Source: CAYZGU01 sp964478165 (GTDB lineage Bacteria > Poribacteria > WGA-4E > JAJDTR01). From it: a stretch of 46,680 bases of DNA. Below, one piece after another: positions 1 to 9,231 of this stretch. The stretch covers positions 1 through 46,680 of the forward strand of contig CAYZGU010000005.1 in assembly GCA_964478165.1 (NCBI GenBank), written 5' to 3'. A program made the translations under genes and the position numbers. Position 1 is the first letter of the stretch, and every line of letters begins with the position of its first letter. Under the pieces are notes generated by a model. It saw only the letters and a list, made by a program, of their open reading frames with translations. It was not told the DNA's origin and did not search any database.

Positions 1-2
1 GC

Positions 3-260
3 CCTGAGTCTCAATGTTTAAAGAATCAGCGTAACGGACCATGCGGTGGTACACGCCAGGGCAAATGCGAAATCGGAGAAAAGGATTGTATTTGGGCGCG
101 CGCCTACGACAGGCTCAAAGCATACGGGAACGAAGAAGAAATGTTGGGCGGACCGGTCATATTCAGAAACGGTGCGTTAAAGGGAACAAGTGCATGGGCG
201 AACGCGTTTCTCGGTCGAGATAATCGTGGGAAACCCGCCAAGAAGAACGGCGAAGTCTAA
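3..260 (+). CDS. Methylenetetrahydrofolate reductase C-terminal-domain protein (5' partial)
   Basis: Only the last 85 residues are present; the gene enters from the left edge in the frame beginning at base 3 and stops with TAA at 260. The piece begins with a cysteine-rich CLKNQRNGPCGGT segment followed by GKCE and CIWARAYDRLK, which is the hallmark of the MTHFR_C family (zinc/Fe-S-type cysteine module found at the end of, or as partner to, MetF-like reductases). The family works in folate-bound one-carbon metabolism. The stop is 20 bp from the methyltransferase gene that follows on the same strand, so the two very likely form one operon. The reductase domain, if fused, lies outside the window. 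Confidence 0.82.
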   Translation, partial: PESQCLKNQRNGPCGGTRQGKCEIGEKDCIWARAYDRLKAYGNEEEMLGGPVIFRNGALKGTSAWANAFLGRDNRGKPAKKNGEV

Positions 261-280
261 GGCCCAAATCGGAGTAGAAT

Positions 281-1318
281 ATGAAGCTAGAGAGCCGACA
301 GTTTTTCGTTATCGGAGAGAACATCCACACTACGCGCGTAATGCTGAGAAAAGGAAAATTCGTTTCTGACAACCCTCAAGGCGTCGAATCTGTGCGTTAT
401 TTAGATACGAAAAAAAAGCGCCGATATCTAACCATTCCAGAAGGTTTTAAGAAAACTCAGGATTATGAGGAAGGGCGGATTAAGCACGTTAAGATTGCCA
501 TCCAGACCGCGATGGGTGAGAATGATTGCAATGCGCACGACGGATTTGATTATATACATAGGCTCGTACAGCGGCAAGTTGATGCCGGTGCCGACTTCAT
601 TGATTTGAATGTCGATGAAGTTTCTCTACGTCTGGACGAGCAAAAGAAAGCCATGGAATGGCTGGTAAACACAGTACAGCAGATTTCGTCGGTCCCCGTG
701 TCCGTGGATTCGTCAAATAGTGAAATAATCCAAGCGGGCCTGGAAGCGGGAGACACCCCCTCCTCGGGCCGGATGTTGTTAAACTCTGCATCATTAGAAC
801 GGCTAGAGGCGCTGAACCTTGCCAAACAGCATATGGCAAAAGTGATTGTGACCGCAGCGGGAGAATCTGGCATGCCTCAAGATGACGAGGAACGGATAAG
901 TAACGTCTCTCGCATGGTCGCAGCTGCTTTGGAAAAAGGAATTGAAATGGCCGACATTTTCGTCGACATCCTAATATTCCCCATCTCGGTTGACAGTGCC
1001 TTTGGAATTCACGCCTTTGATACAATCCGGCGACTGCGTGAAAACTATGGGATGGAAATCCACATTACAGGTGGATTTAGTAATGTATCTTTCGGATTAC
1101 CGTGTCGCCGGATTATCAACGATGTTTTTACAGCCCTAGCCATTGATGCTGGTGCCGATAGTGGTATTGTTGATCCTGTTACAAGTCATCCCGAGAAAGC
1201 ACTTTCGCAGAACCGGGAATCTCCGGCCTATAAACTCACTGAAGACTTGTTAATGGGTCGAGATTTGTTTTGCAAGAACTTCTTGCGCGCGTATCGCAAA
1301 GGCGAGTTGAACACCTGA
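281..1318 (+). CDS. Methyltetrahydrofolate:corrinoid methyltransferase-like pterin-binding protein
   Basis: A 345-residue protein of the dihydropteroate-synthase/pterin-binding TIM-barrel superfamily, in the branch that moves methyl groups between tetrahydrofolate and a corrinoid (AcsE/MtgA/MetH pterin domain), not the branch that makes folate. Diagnostic features are VIGENIHTTR at the N-terminus, DFIDLNVDE, SVDSSNSEII and the segment GGFSNVSFGLPCRR, a variant of the family's GLSNVSFGLPNR loop, near residues 265-280. It sits between an MTHFR_C protein and a PF13769-type small protein, the same trio seen in many bacteria that oxidise methylated compounds. The next gene starts 6 bp after its stop. 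Inferred role: demethylation of a methyl donor into the folate pool; the corrinoid protein partner is not in the window. Confidence 0.82.
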   Translation: MKLESRQFFVIGENIHTTRVMLRKGKFVSDNPQGVESVRYLDTKKKRRYLTIPEGFKKTQDYEEGRIKHVKIAIQTAMGENDCNAHDGFDYIHRLVQRQVDAGADFIDLNVDEVSLRLDEQKKAMEWLVNTVQQISSVPVSVDSSNSEIIQAGLEAGDTPSSGRMLLNSASLERLEALNLAKQHMAKVIVTAAGESGMPQDDEERISNVSRMVAAALEKGIEMADIFVDILIFPISVDSAFGIHAFDTIRRLRENYGMEIHITGGFSNVSFGLPCRRIINDVFTALAIDAGADSGIVDPVTSHPEKALSQNRESPAYKLTEDLLMGRDLFCKNFLRAYRKGELNT

Positions 1319-1324
1319 ACTACA

Positions 1325-1624
1325 ATGCCAACATATCAAATCTTATATTGGAAGCATATTCCTGCTCAGGTTAGAGTGTTTGAAAAAGGAAAGAGGGCTC
1401 TTTCGAAGCAAATGCCCGATTGTTTCCAGCACGAAATCGATAGAGTTGCAATGAGAGAGGGGCTAGCAGGAAGTGATGAATATCTTGATCAGTGGGAGTG
1501 GACAGAGAAGCGAGAACGTGAAGGAGATGCGAAGGCTATCCTGAGTGAGATTTTCAGGGAGCTTGAAGAAAATCATGAGATTAGATCCTGTAAGCGAAGC
1601 AATGTAGAGACGGGGAGAAGCTAA
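1325..1624 (+). CDS. Small 'virulence factor' family (PF13769-like) protein
   Basis: A 99-residue protein with the signature YWKHIPAQV at residues 8-16 and the following FQHEIDRVAMREG and DEYLDQW elements, which match the small family annotated as 'virulence factor' (PF13769). These proteins are commonly encoded beside MTHFR_C and methyltetrahydrofolate methyltransferase genes, exactly as here. Its start is 6 bp after the preceding stop, so it is surely co-transcribed. The biochemical role is unknown; the context argues for an accessory function in one-carbon transfer, not virulence. Confidence 0.75.
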   Translation: MPTYQILYWKHIPAQVRVFEKGKRALSKQMPDCFQHEIDRVAMREGLAGSDEYLDQWEWTEKREREGDAKAILSEIFRELEENHEIRSCKRSNVETGRS

Positions 1625-2032
1625 TTAGCGCTTGCCATAGTGAACCTTGTCCCTACTTCTTTGAACTCCACCACGACTGATTTAGAGTCGGTCGTGCTGG
1701 CTCACAGAGAGTACCACACAATCTTGACTGTCTGCGGTCCGCCAATCGGAATTGGTTTGCCCTCGATTTTGATTCGATGACATAGGATTTCGCCGTGCTC
1801 GAGATATGGACTGTTAACTTCCGAACATTGGTTGTTTAAGTGTTGGCTGTCGCGATTGTGGCGGAGAAGCGCCGTGAGAAGCATTAGACTTGAATGATTC
1901 CACTTAGATTTGGGTTGACGGGCTTCTATAAGCCGTGTATAATTGTACCGTTATTGCCTTTGAATTCTATCAGGCGCTCCTTGTGATTCGAATTTTCTCT
2001 TCGATTGTTAACCTTAAAAACAATTAGATGCT
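1625..2032 (+). other. Gene-free spacer with hairpin and mqnC promoter
   Basis: There is no convincing gene. An imperfect hairpin at about 1668-1697 (CACGAC arm paired with GTCGTG) lies 45 bp after the one-carbon operon and may end its transcript, although no T-run follows. The right part carries the mqnC promoter (separate entry). Confidence 0.5.
1915..1943 (+). promoter_or_regulatory. Sigma70-type promoter of mqnC-purC with inverted repeat in the spacer
   Basis: TTGACG (1915-1920), a 17-bp spacer and TATAAT (1938-1943) make a near-consensus promoter, about 90 bp before mqnC. The spacer itself opens with GGCTT-ctat-AAGCC (1921-1934), a perfect 5-bp inverted repeat squarely between -35 and -10, a placement typical of a repressor or MerR-type site. 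That reading is inference. Confidence 0.7.
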
Positions 2033-3100
2033 ATGGATAGAGCGATTCAGTTAATTCTCGAGAAATCATTAGCTGGAGAGCGGTTAGATTTTGATGATGG
2101 TCTAACCCTTTTCAAAAGTTCCGATCTTCTGTCGATTGGCAGTGCTGCTGACGTGATTCGCCAGCGCAAACATCCAGAGGGTTACATCACTTATATCGTG
2201 GATCGCAACATAAACTATACAAATTGGTGCTACGTGGACTGCGAGTTTTGTGCCTTCTACCGACACAAAAGCGACTCTGACGCATACGTTATGGCGCGAG
2301 ATGAACTGGCTCAGAAAATTCAGGAAACCATCGACTTAGGGGGCGTTCAGATATTGATGCAGGGTGGTTTGCACCCAAAGTTGAAGCTTGATTGGTATGA
2401 AAGTCTTCTCCGTTGGATTAAGGCTAACTACAAAATTCACATTCATGGATTTTCCCCCCCTGAATTGGACTGGTTTGCGAAGATTAACCGTCTTTCGCTC
2501 AAAGAAACCTTGATGCGCCTTCGAGATGCTGGATTGGATTCCATTCCAGGAGGAGGGGCGGAAATTTTGACAGACCATGCGAGGACTGAAATCAGCCCCA
2601 AGAAATGTACTGCAGATGAGTGGCTAGAAGTTATGCGACAAGGACATTATGTTGGGCTAAAGTCCAGTGCCACTATGATGTACGGACATGTCGAAAGTTA
2701 CGCAGAGCGAGTACAGCACCTTCTTAGGCTTCGCGAATTGCAGGATGAGACCGCCGGCTTTACTGCATTTATTTGTTGGTCGCTTCAACCCAATAACACG
2801 TTGGTTGAACACATTCCGGCGGCGGGGAGTTTCGAGTATCTTAAGACGTTGGCGATTTCCAGGCTCATGCTTGATAATTTCGACAACTTTCAGTCATCAT
2901 GGATTACACAAGGGCCAGAGATTGGACAGTTGTCACTCAAATTTGGTGCAAACGACATGGGTGGCACCATGATCGAGGAGAACGTCGTGAGCCAAGCAGG
3001 GACCGTCTACTCTATGCCTATTGACGAGATTGAGCATAAGATTGTCGATTTAGGATTAGTTCCAAAACGCCGAAATTTCTTTTATGACATTATTAGTTGA
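2033..3100 (+). CDS. mqnC: Dehypoxanthine futalosine cyclase (radical SAM)
   Basis: A 355-residue radical SAM enzyme of the futalosine pathway of menaquinone synthesis; it cyclises dehypoxanthine futalosine. The 4Fe-4S motif Cx3Cx2C is CYVDCEFC (Cys66, Cys70, Cys73), followed by AFYRHK. Other family features are ILMQGGLHP, HGFSPPEL, SIPGGGAEIL (residues about 170-180) and FICWSLQPNNT. Length matches the family. No good Shine-Dalgarno precedes the ATG. It has its own strong promoter and is followed at 66 bp by purC on the same strand. No other mqn gene is in the window, so the pathway is scattered. The related MqnE is distinguished by the QPNNT/GGAE signature and length. Confidence 0.93.
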   Translation: MDRAIQLILEKSLAGERLDFDDGLTLFKSSDLLSIGSAADVIRQRKHPEGYITYIVDRNINYTNWCYVDCEFCAFYRHKSDSDAYVMARDELAQKIQETIDLGGVQILMQGGLHPKLKLDWYESLLRWIKANYKIHIHGFSPPELDWFAKINRLSLKETLMRLRDAGLDSIPGGGAEILTDHARTEISPKKCTADEWLEVMRQGHYVGLKSSATMMYGHVESYAERVQHLLRLRELQDETAGFTAFICWSLQPNNTLVEHIPAAGSFEYLKTLAISRLMLDNFDNFQSSWITQGPEIGQLSLKFGANDMGGTMIEENVVSQAGTVYSMPIDEIEHKIVDLGLVPKRRNFFYDIIS

Positions 3101-3166
3101 GCTCGACAAAGTAAATCGAGGGAAAACTGGTTACGTGTCGCGCAACGACAAACAGGTGGAGGTATT

Positions 3167-4063
3167 ATGACACGAAGTGTGGTTACAGAGACAAATTTGA
3201 CAAATGTGCCCCTCTTCAACAAAGGAAAAGTGCGGGATCTTTATGACCTTGATGATCAACTGTTAATTATTTCAACGGATCGGATTTCGGCGTTTGATTA
3301 TGTGCTTCCTGACGGAATTCCGCGTAAGGGCGACGTGTTAACCGCACTGTCTGAATTTTGGTTTCAGTACACGAAATCGATTGTCGAAAACCATCTTATC
3401 ACTACGGATATTGAGAGCTATCCTGACGTGCTGAAACCGTACAGTAACTCGCTGAATGGCAGGTCGATGCTTGTTCGAAAAGCCGAGCGAATCGACGTTG
3501 AGTGTGTCGTGCGCGGTTATATCGCGGGATCTGCGTGGAGCGAGTACCAAGCGGATGGAACGGTTTGTGGTGAGAGGTTGCCGCGAGGGCTAAGGGAGTC
3601 TGAACGTCTGCCCCAGCTCATCTTTACCCCTGCTACGAAGGCCGAGCAAGGGGAGCATGATGAGAACATCTCGATTGTTCGTATGCAGGAGTTAATCGGG
3701 GGAGATCTAGCCGAGCGAATTATGCAGGTGAGCTTTGCGCTGTTTGAAGCGGCGAGTGAACATGCGGAGCAAGTTGGAATAATCCTTTGCGATACAAAGT
3801 TTGAGTTCGGTTTAATCGATGATAGACTAATTCTGATTGACGAGGTGTTTACGCCCGACTCGTCCCGTTTTTGGCCGAAAGATGATTACCAGCCCGGCAG
3901 CTCTCAAAGCAGCTTTGACAAGCAGTACGTTCGAGATTACCTTGTTGATGTCGGGTGGAATAAGGAACCACCTGTTCCGCCATTACCTAGCGATGTGGTA
4001 CAGAAAACCAGCGAGAAGTATTTGGAAGCCTATCGATTAATTGCTGGACGGGAGTTGCTATAG
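3167..4063 (+). CDS. purC: Phosphoribosylaminoimidazole-succinocarboxamide (SAICAR) synthase
   Basis: A 298-residue cytosolic enzyme of purine synthesis that joins CAIR and aspartate using ATP. Recognised from GKVRDLYDL near residue 20, STDRISAFDYVLPDGIP, VVRGYIAGSAW, the FTPATKAEQGEHDEN loop and LIDEVFTPDSSRFWP. It is of the roughly 300-residue type rather than the 240-residue type. GGAGG sits 5 bp before the ATG. It is probably co-transcribed with mqnC. Downstream, 4064-4243 separates it from a convergent lipoprotein gene, and I see no clear terminator there. Confidence 0.96.
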   Translation: MTRSVVTETNLTNVPLFNKGKVRDLYDLDDQLLIISTDRISAFDYVLPDGIPRKGDVLTALSEFWFQYTKSIVENHLITTDIESYPDVLKPYSNSLNGRSMLVRKAERIDVECVVRGYIAGSAWSEYQADGTVCGERLPRGLRESERLPQLIFTPATKAEQGEHDENISIVRMQELIGGDLAERIMQVSFALFEAASEHAEQVGIILCDTKFEFGLIDDRLILIDEVFTPDSSRFWPKDDYQPGSSQSSFDKQYVRDYLVDVGWNKEPPVPPLPSDVVQKTSEKYLEAYRLIAGRELL

Positions 4064-4243
4064 GTTGGCTCGGTCAAGACTCGTGAAACACTTCTGCAGG
4101 CTGCCGCGTACAACTAAAAAAATTACGCTCGGGTGTTGATGTACTGCGTTCTTTCTATTGAGTTGCCGTAAATAGACTGGCAGCCGCCTACCGGATGTAA
4201 TCTCTATTTGTCCCGAGACGCCCGATGTGCTATGACGCGGGGC

Positions 4244-4702
4244 CTATTGCACAAGGAACAGATGACTTCTCTCGAAAAGACCATCTAAGCGGATTTCAAC
4301 GGACCACTCGCCTTTCTCGAAGCCACCGAGAGGACGGTCAATAAAGAACCATGTGATGTGCTCCCCGCTTGCCGAAGAAAACACCCGGTCCTCTTTTAGC
4401 AATGGGTCGTCCCGACTCGCGTCCGGTGAAAACCATCTAACCTGAGCGGTGTGGCGACCCTTAACATCTGTCCAAAACATCCATAGGTAAACCCTGTCGT
4501 CTAAGTCTGACACAATTACGTCTGTAATCCCGTCAGGCCGGTCGTCTGAAACGCTCAGTGCTAGCACCGATTCCAGAATGATAGGCTCGTTTCTGAGAAC
4601 TTCGCTTGAACCGCTCCCCCCGGTTGGTTCACCGCATCCACCCAATATTGTGCCCGCACAAAGTAATCCTACGCTGAATGTCAAAATGTAGGCCTTATTC
4701 AT
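4244..4702 (-). CDS. Hypothetical lipoprotein
   Basis: A 152-residue protein with a lipoprotein signal: a positive start, a hydrophobic stretch and the lipobox LGGC with Cys23. The mature part is a small, probably beta-rich domain ending GEWSVEIRLDGLFERS, a pattern common in immunoglobulin-like exported modules. I do not recognise the family. A strong GGGGGAG ribosome site lies 7 bp before the ATG. It is convergent with purC and isolated on the right by a 2.2 kb gene-free region. Confidence 0.72.
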   Translation of the reverse strand: MNKAYILTFSVGLLCAGTILGGCGEPTGGSGSSEVLRNEPIILESVLALSVSDDRPDGITDVIVSDLDDRVYLWMFWTDVKGRHTAQVRWFSPDASRDDPLLKEDRVFSSASGEHITWFFIDRPLGGFEKGEWSVEIRLDGLFERSHLFLVQ

Positions 4703-6891
4703 TTATATTTCTCCCCCGGTAGCTCTTGTTAAAGAAGAGTATTTACTTTTGACTAAACTGCAATCTAATGATAACAATCTAATAAGACTGTGCTGCGCAT
4801 TCAAGAAAATGGACACTCGATAGGTGTTTTGGTGCGTGAAATAGCTGTTGGAAGAGGGTTTCTGTGTCTCGATCTCCTTACTTCTCGAATGTTCTTCAAG
4901 TCCGCCCCGTCCATCATCGCAAGGTTAAATCCAACGAAGTGATTGGACGGGGAGACGTACGATTTTGCGTTCGCTCGTGTCAAGGGTTTGTGGCACATTG
5001 ATTAGCTGAATTTCAGTGATAGCACGAGAGAGCTCTTCGGAGATGTCCGGCCGTATTATGTGGGGCGTTGTCCCGCGTTTCCCTTATAGCATTCCCCACT
5101 CCAAATGCAAGACGGAAAGGCAATTAGCAATATTCTCCGACTGAATCAAGACTTACATTGATTAGTGTTAAGCATAGAGGCACACTCATATGAAGCTAGG
5201 TCTTAGTAGTATCTCCATGCTGGACATGAAGTAATCATACCCAATTCAAGCATGACTGTCAACCGAAAAACTGGAGCACGTGTCCTATTCCTCGGAAGAC
5301 ATGTTCAGAAGCGGACTGAGGAGTGTGTTAAGAGTTGTGGGTTTTCTGAGTGCTACGCTTGCGCTAAGTCTGTAAAATCGAACAACGGGGAAAGAGAAAC
5401 CTTGTGGGTTTTACAACCTTGGCAGCGGGGATACAGCATCTGTGGTCCGGACGTGTTCCGTGGAAGTTGGTTCTGAATGCACTGAAAAGACCTCAGCTTG
5501 AATGAACGGTGGGTGCGCGCACGCCTCGGTCCGCGAATTAAAGAAGTCAGGATGCATTTAGAAGGTTAGAGAGCTTTCGGCATCTCAGAATGGTTTTCAT
5601 TTGTTGTGTTCACGGCATCGTTAATGGACACTGTCCTTCCGGAATGTGTCATACTATGGCGTAAACACGGGTATCCGTGAGCTGTGAATTTGCTATTCAG
5701 AAACCTGTTGCACGCCGGACGGCCGATTCCCTGCTTAGATCAGGGCAGAGAGCGCCTCGTTTTGGAAGAGAAATCAAAGGTTCCAGTGCAGTAATTACGT
5801 TCTGCCATGGCAAAACACTGCAATGCAATCTGTGGATTGTAGATGTTGTAGATTATAGGCGCTTAGGGTGGGCGATTAGAAAGTCGCCGCGGTTCGTTTG
5901 AGTATGGGCCTCGGCAAATAAACAGATGTTGTAGACGCTTCATCGGCGAACGGTACTCGCATTTAGTTCAGTTCAGCACATTGATGATTCACTCGTAACA
6001 CTGGTAGCGAAACGGGCTATTTGTGTCTGCACGTAGGCCGCTAATGGTTCGACCGTGAGCCCACCTCAGACTCATCAAGAGTTTAAGAAAACGTGTTCCT
6101 CCTTGGCGTGGGCGGATAGCGCTCATAGGAAGTCTACTGCAGCCGGTAGCGACGTTGATTTCTTAGTTGTCCGGTGGGCATCCGCCGTGTTGCGCTTCAT
6201 ATGCAGCCGGTTAGGGATAGTCTGACAAAAGACATGAGACACATTGCTGTCCCACTGACGTTTCAAAATCTCATCATGAGGTGACGGAGGAGCCTTTTGG
6301 CTGCTGGAGAAAACGAATAGGATTTATCGAAATCATTGAGAAGTCGGTGACAGAGCCAATTGTGAGGGAGCCTAATGTTTTTGGCATTGGGTCACGTCTT
6401 TCAGCGTTTGCGCTGGTGATGTCATTCAGGTATTATGTTGCGCGCGCGCGAGCTGAGTAGAGTTAACGAGGTCTTGTGGGCCGTCTCTGCCGCGCACACT
6501 GAGTCACAGTAGGCTAGTTAGTAGTTAGTCTCGAGGTAACGGGCTAGATGGTACGCGAACGCACAGCTCTCTCACGCGAAATCGATCAGAATGAAGGCGC
6601 GCTTAGTAGCCGCCAAACGGTGTGCAAGGAATCGGGCATACTCTGCCTTAGAACAGCGTCTTTTTAATTGAAACGCTTAAGGTGCCTGATTTCTTGCCCT
6701 CCTCGGGAGAGGTCTAAATTAAATTGGTAAATTAGTCAATTTGGGGTTTTGCTGCGCGGAGTCCAGATTTTTCTTGTATTAGGAGGTGGTTTGTGCTAAA
6801 ATTAAGCTACAAATAATCAACGAGACAAGATGTCTATCGACATATACTTCGTGTATCGGAAGGATGTTAAGATCTTTTTCAGGAGGAAACC
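4703..6891. other. 2.2 kb region without an intact gene
   Basis: No intact gene is recognisable on either strand. Open stretches are short. A few look coding-like but I cannot name them: a minus-strand frame at 4801-4998 containing FVGFNLAMMDGADL, a plus-strand frame at 5401-5505 that reads as a membrane-protein tail (LVGFTTLAAGIQHLW) ending in TGA, and a minus-strand piece at about 6578-6650. With two certain pseudogenes elsewhere in the window, decayed genes are the likeliest content. A short GC alternation (GCGCGCGCG) lies near 6440. Confidence 0.45.
6797..6802 (+). promoter_or_regulatory. Possible -10 element for the OmpA-type lipoprotein gene
   Basis: TAAAAT at 6797-6802, with a poor -35 match (TTGTAT) 17 bp upstream. 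It would give a leader of about 85 nt. Weak call. Confidence 0.3.
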
Positions 6892-7764
6892 ATGAGAAAC
6901 ATGACCGTGCTGGCGATTGCTGGCATTTTTGTTTGCAGTACTGTTTTGTGCGGATGTGGTAAGCTCAGTAGTGAGGAATTTGAAGGCTGGAAAAACGACT
7001 ACGTGGAGGCAAACGATAAAGCATTTTCCAATCTCGGCGACCGCGCTTCGACCCTGGAAACTGGGTTAGAGCAACAGAGCGCTGACTTGAGCCAATCGAT
7101 TGGTGATGCAAAGGATGATGCTATTGCCGCTTCCCAACTGGGGGATGCGGATACGATTAAGAGGTCTGAGGACTTTTCGAAGAGTGAAGATGCCAAGTTA
7201 CGTGAGGAACTCACCCAGGCTGCGAATGCCGTAGGTGAGAGTGCACAGAAATTTGCTAGGACTGAGGATGCAAAGTTGCATGAAACCATTCGAGATTTGG
7301 CGGTGCAGGCGAATTCAACGGCAGAGAGCGTATCAAGCCTAGAGGGTGGACTGATGACTGCTCAGAAGGACTTGGAAAAGGCAATGGCTACCAAGCCTAT
7401 GAATGCTGCTACAGTCCAATTTGCCAGTGGAAACGTCGGTCTGAGTGACGCAGCGAAGGGCGAACTAAACAAAGCGGTCACCGTAATAAAGGGACAACCG
7501 AGCGCTATTGTTGTGGTGTCTGGACACGCCGATGGCAGTCCGGTCTTGGGCGGAAGATATCGGAGTAATTGGGATCTCTCGCAAGCACGTGCTGATTCTG
7601 TCGCAAAATACCTCAAAGCGCAGGGCGTAAGTAATGATGTTCACACTATTGCGCGTGGGCATGTTGCACCAGTTGGCAGTGTTAAGACTAAGTCGGGACG
7701 GGCAGCGAATCGCCGTGCCGATGTCACTGTTTATCCTCCTGGTACAATGCCTCCTGGCATGTAA
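6892..7764 (+). CDS. OmpA-family peptidoglycan-binding lipoprotein
   Basis: A 290-residue lipoprotein of the outer membrane or periplasm. The signal peptide ends at lipobox LCGC (Cys22). Residues 25-165 are charged, alanine-rich and contain two similar copies of an S/T-E-D-A-K-L-R/H-E element, which suggests a long alpha-helical or coiled-coil stalk. Residues about 172-285 are an OmpA C-terminal domain (VQFASGNVGLSDAAKGEL, VVVSGHADGS, LSQARADSVAKYL, GRAANRRADVTVYP), the fold that grips diaminopimelate in peptidoglycan. The AGGAGG ribosome site is 5 bp before the ATG. It is transcribed alone and ends at a good terminator. Likely an envelope tether. Confidence 0.88.
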   Translation: MRNMTVLAIAGIFVCSTVLCGCGKLSSEEFEGWKNDYVEANDKAFSNLGDRASTLETGLEQQSADLSQSIGDAKDDAIAASQLGDADTIKRSEDFSKSEDAKLREELTQAANAVGESAQKFARTEDAKLHETIRDLAVQANSTAESVSSLEGGLMTAQKDLEKAMATKPMNAATVQFASGNVGLSDAAKGELNKAVTVIKGQPSAIVVVSGHADGSPVLGGRYRSNWDLSQARADSVAKYLKAQGVSNDVHTIARGHVAPVGSVKTKSGRAANRRADVTVYPPGTMPPGM

Positions 7765-7785
7765 CTCGCTGTCTTAGCTGTGAAG

Positions 7786-7830
7786 AGGGAAATTGGGAAG
7801 AAACATCGTTCCTGATTTCCCTTTTTTTTT
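7786..7830 (+). terminator. Rho-independent terminator of the OmpA-type gene
   Basis: GGGAAATTGGGAA pairs with TTCCTGATTTCCC around a loop of about 9 nt, and a run of nine Ts follows at 7822-7830. It lies 22 bp after the stop codon. Confidence 0.85.
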
Positions 7831-8132
7831 GTCAAGTTTTGAGTACGTGAAGTTAAAGATTTGCCAATCTCAAGCAAAGGATAACTAATGTGAGCTGGAT
7901 TCATGCTTTGTCGGCATCCAAAGTTGGGTATTGGATCCCGATTTGCCCTTCCATTTTTTTCTCGCGAGGGGTGAAAAGGAGCGGATTTGTAAAAGATGTT
8001 GGTTCTATGGAGCCATTCAGCTGCGAAGAAAGACAGGTGTCGACTAGCAATCGAAACACGCGAGTGGATTAGCACTCTGACCAGGTGTGTTGCGCTTCAA
8101 AATATCGGCTATGATTAGAAAGGAGATTAACC
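7831..8132. other. Intergenic spacer
   Basis: About 300 bp between the terminator and the SIMPL gene. A TATGAT at 8110-8115 is too close to the ribosome site to be a convincing promoter. I see no gene. Confidence 0.4.
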
Positions 8133-9047
8133 ATGAAACTCATATTTCCATACTTGTTTTTGCCCGTCTTACTGTGTCATCTCGGATGTGGTGGTGTGAG
8201 CCCGACCCAATCTGAAATCGATTTCGATATCACGTCCGTTGAACTCAGGTCCCTTCTAAATTCCGCGGCCGGACGGAAGTTTGCTCAAGCGCCGTGGGAC
8301 GTAAACAACGATAGGGAAATAAATACGTCCGATTTGGTGCTGTTCGTGGAGCATCTAGGTGATCACCTAGAAATTATAGTTGGGTCCGGCGAAATTCAAA
8401 CCGTAACCGTTGTGAATGACAATGACAACACTATTCAAGTTACAGGGCTGGGATCTGCCATGGGAGAGCCAGATATTGTCACTTTTGTTCTTGGTGTTTC
8501 CGTTGAAAAAAAAACAGTAACAGAAGCACGTAAGACAGCAGCCGAAGCCATGAAAAAAGTCATTGATTCATTAGAAGCTAATGGTGTTGCGGATTCCGAC
8601 ATGCAAACTAAGCAGTACAGCATCCAGCAGCAATTTGATTACATTAACAATCGCAGGGTGTTCCGTGGTTATAACGTTACGAATATTGTTTCGGCCATCT
8701 TACGTGAGATAGATCGAGTTCCTAATGCGATTGACGATGCTACGAAAGGAGGTGCACAGATGGTACAAGTGCAGTCCATCCAGTTTGGAATTGAGAACTC
8801 TGACGATTTAAAGGAAGTAGCCCGGATAGCAGCGATGGAAAATGCCCTGGATAAGGCGAAGGTTCTAGCTGCTGCGGGCGCGGTAGAATTGGGCAGGCCA
8901 ATCGCTATTTCGGAAGCCAGCGGTTCCATTCCGTCGCCGATTTACGGGAGAAGTTTCGATGGGGCTGAAGTGCTTGCCGAAACCCCCATTGAGTCCGGTC
9001 AATTGCGAGTGACAGTATCTGTAAACGTGGTATACGCGATTAGGTAA
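8133..9047 (+). CDS. SIMPL (DUF541) lipoprotein with dockerin-like Ca-binding segment
   Basis: A 304-residue envelope protein. The signal peptide ends at LGC (Cys19). Residues about 55-77 read WDVNNDREINTSDLVLFV, one EF-hand-like dockerin calcium loop followed by its helix. Residues about 98-304 are a SIMPL domain (DUF541): IQVTGLGSAMGEPD, EARKTAAEAMKKVIDSLEANGV, a central YNVTNIVSAILREID and the closing LRVTVSVNVVYAIR. SIMPL proteins are periplasmic or surface proteins linked to stress tolerance, but their molecular function is poorly known. The dockerin-like half-repeat in front is unusual. AGGAG lies 7 bp before the ATG. Single-gene unit. Confidence 0.85.
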   Translation: MKLIFPYLFLPVLLCHLGCGGVSPTQSEIDFDITSVELRSLLNSAAGRKFAQAPWDVNNDREINTSDLVLFVEHLGDHLEIIVGSGEIQTVTVVNDNDNTIQVTGLGSAMGEPDIVTFVLGVSVEKKTVTEARKTAAEAMKKVIDSLEANGVADSDMQTKQYSIQQQFDYINNRRVFRGYNVTNIVSAILREIDRVPNAIDDATKGGAQMVQVQSIQFGIENSDDLKEVARIAAMENALDKAKVLAAAGAVELGRPIAISEASGSIPSPIYGRSFDGAEVLAETPIESGQLRVTVSVNVVYAIR

Positions 9048-9231
9048 TAGTGTGCTTAGTGTGGGCATAATAGGTCGGTTTGTCAGAAAATGAAAACATG
9101 TAGAACGTGAGAAGGGATATTAAGAGCTGAGCTGGCTTCTTGCGATAGAATCTGAAATCCAAAACATCCGATTGCTAGTCGATTAATTAATATTTCTGTT
9201 TGCTAATGTTTAGTCCTTGGAGGTGGGTTTT

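Noticed and set aside
6440..6452. GCGCGCGCG run as a Z-DNA or repeat element
   Set aside because: Too short and isolated to support a claim.
8090..8115. TTGCGC and TATGAT as a promoter for the SIMPL gene
   Set aside because: The spacing is only 14 bp and the start site would fall in the ribosome-binding site.
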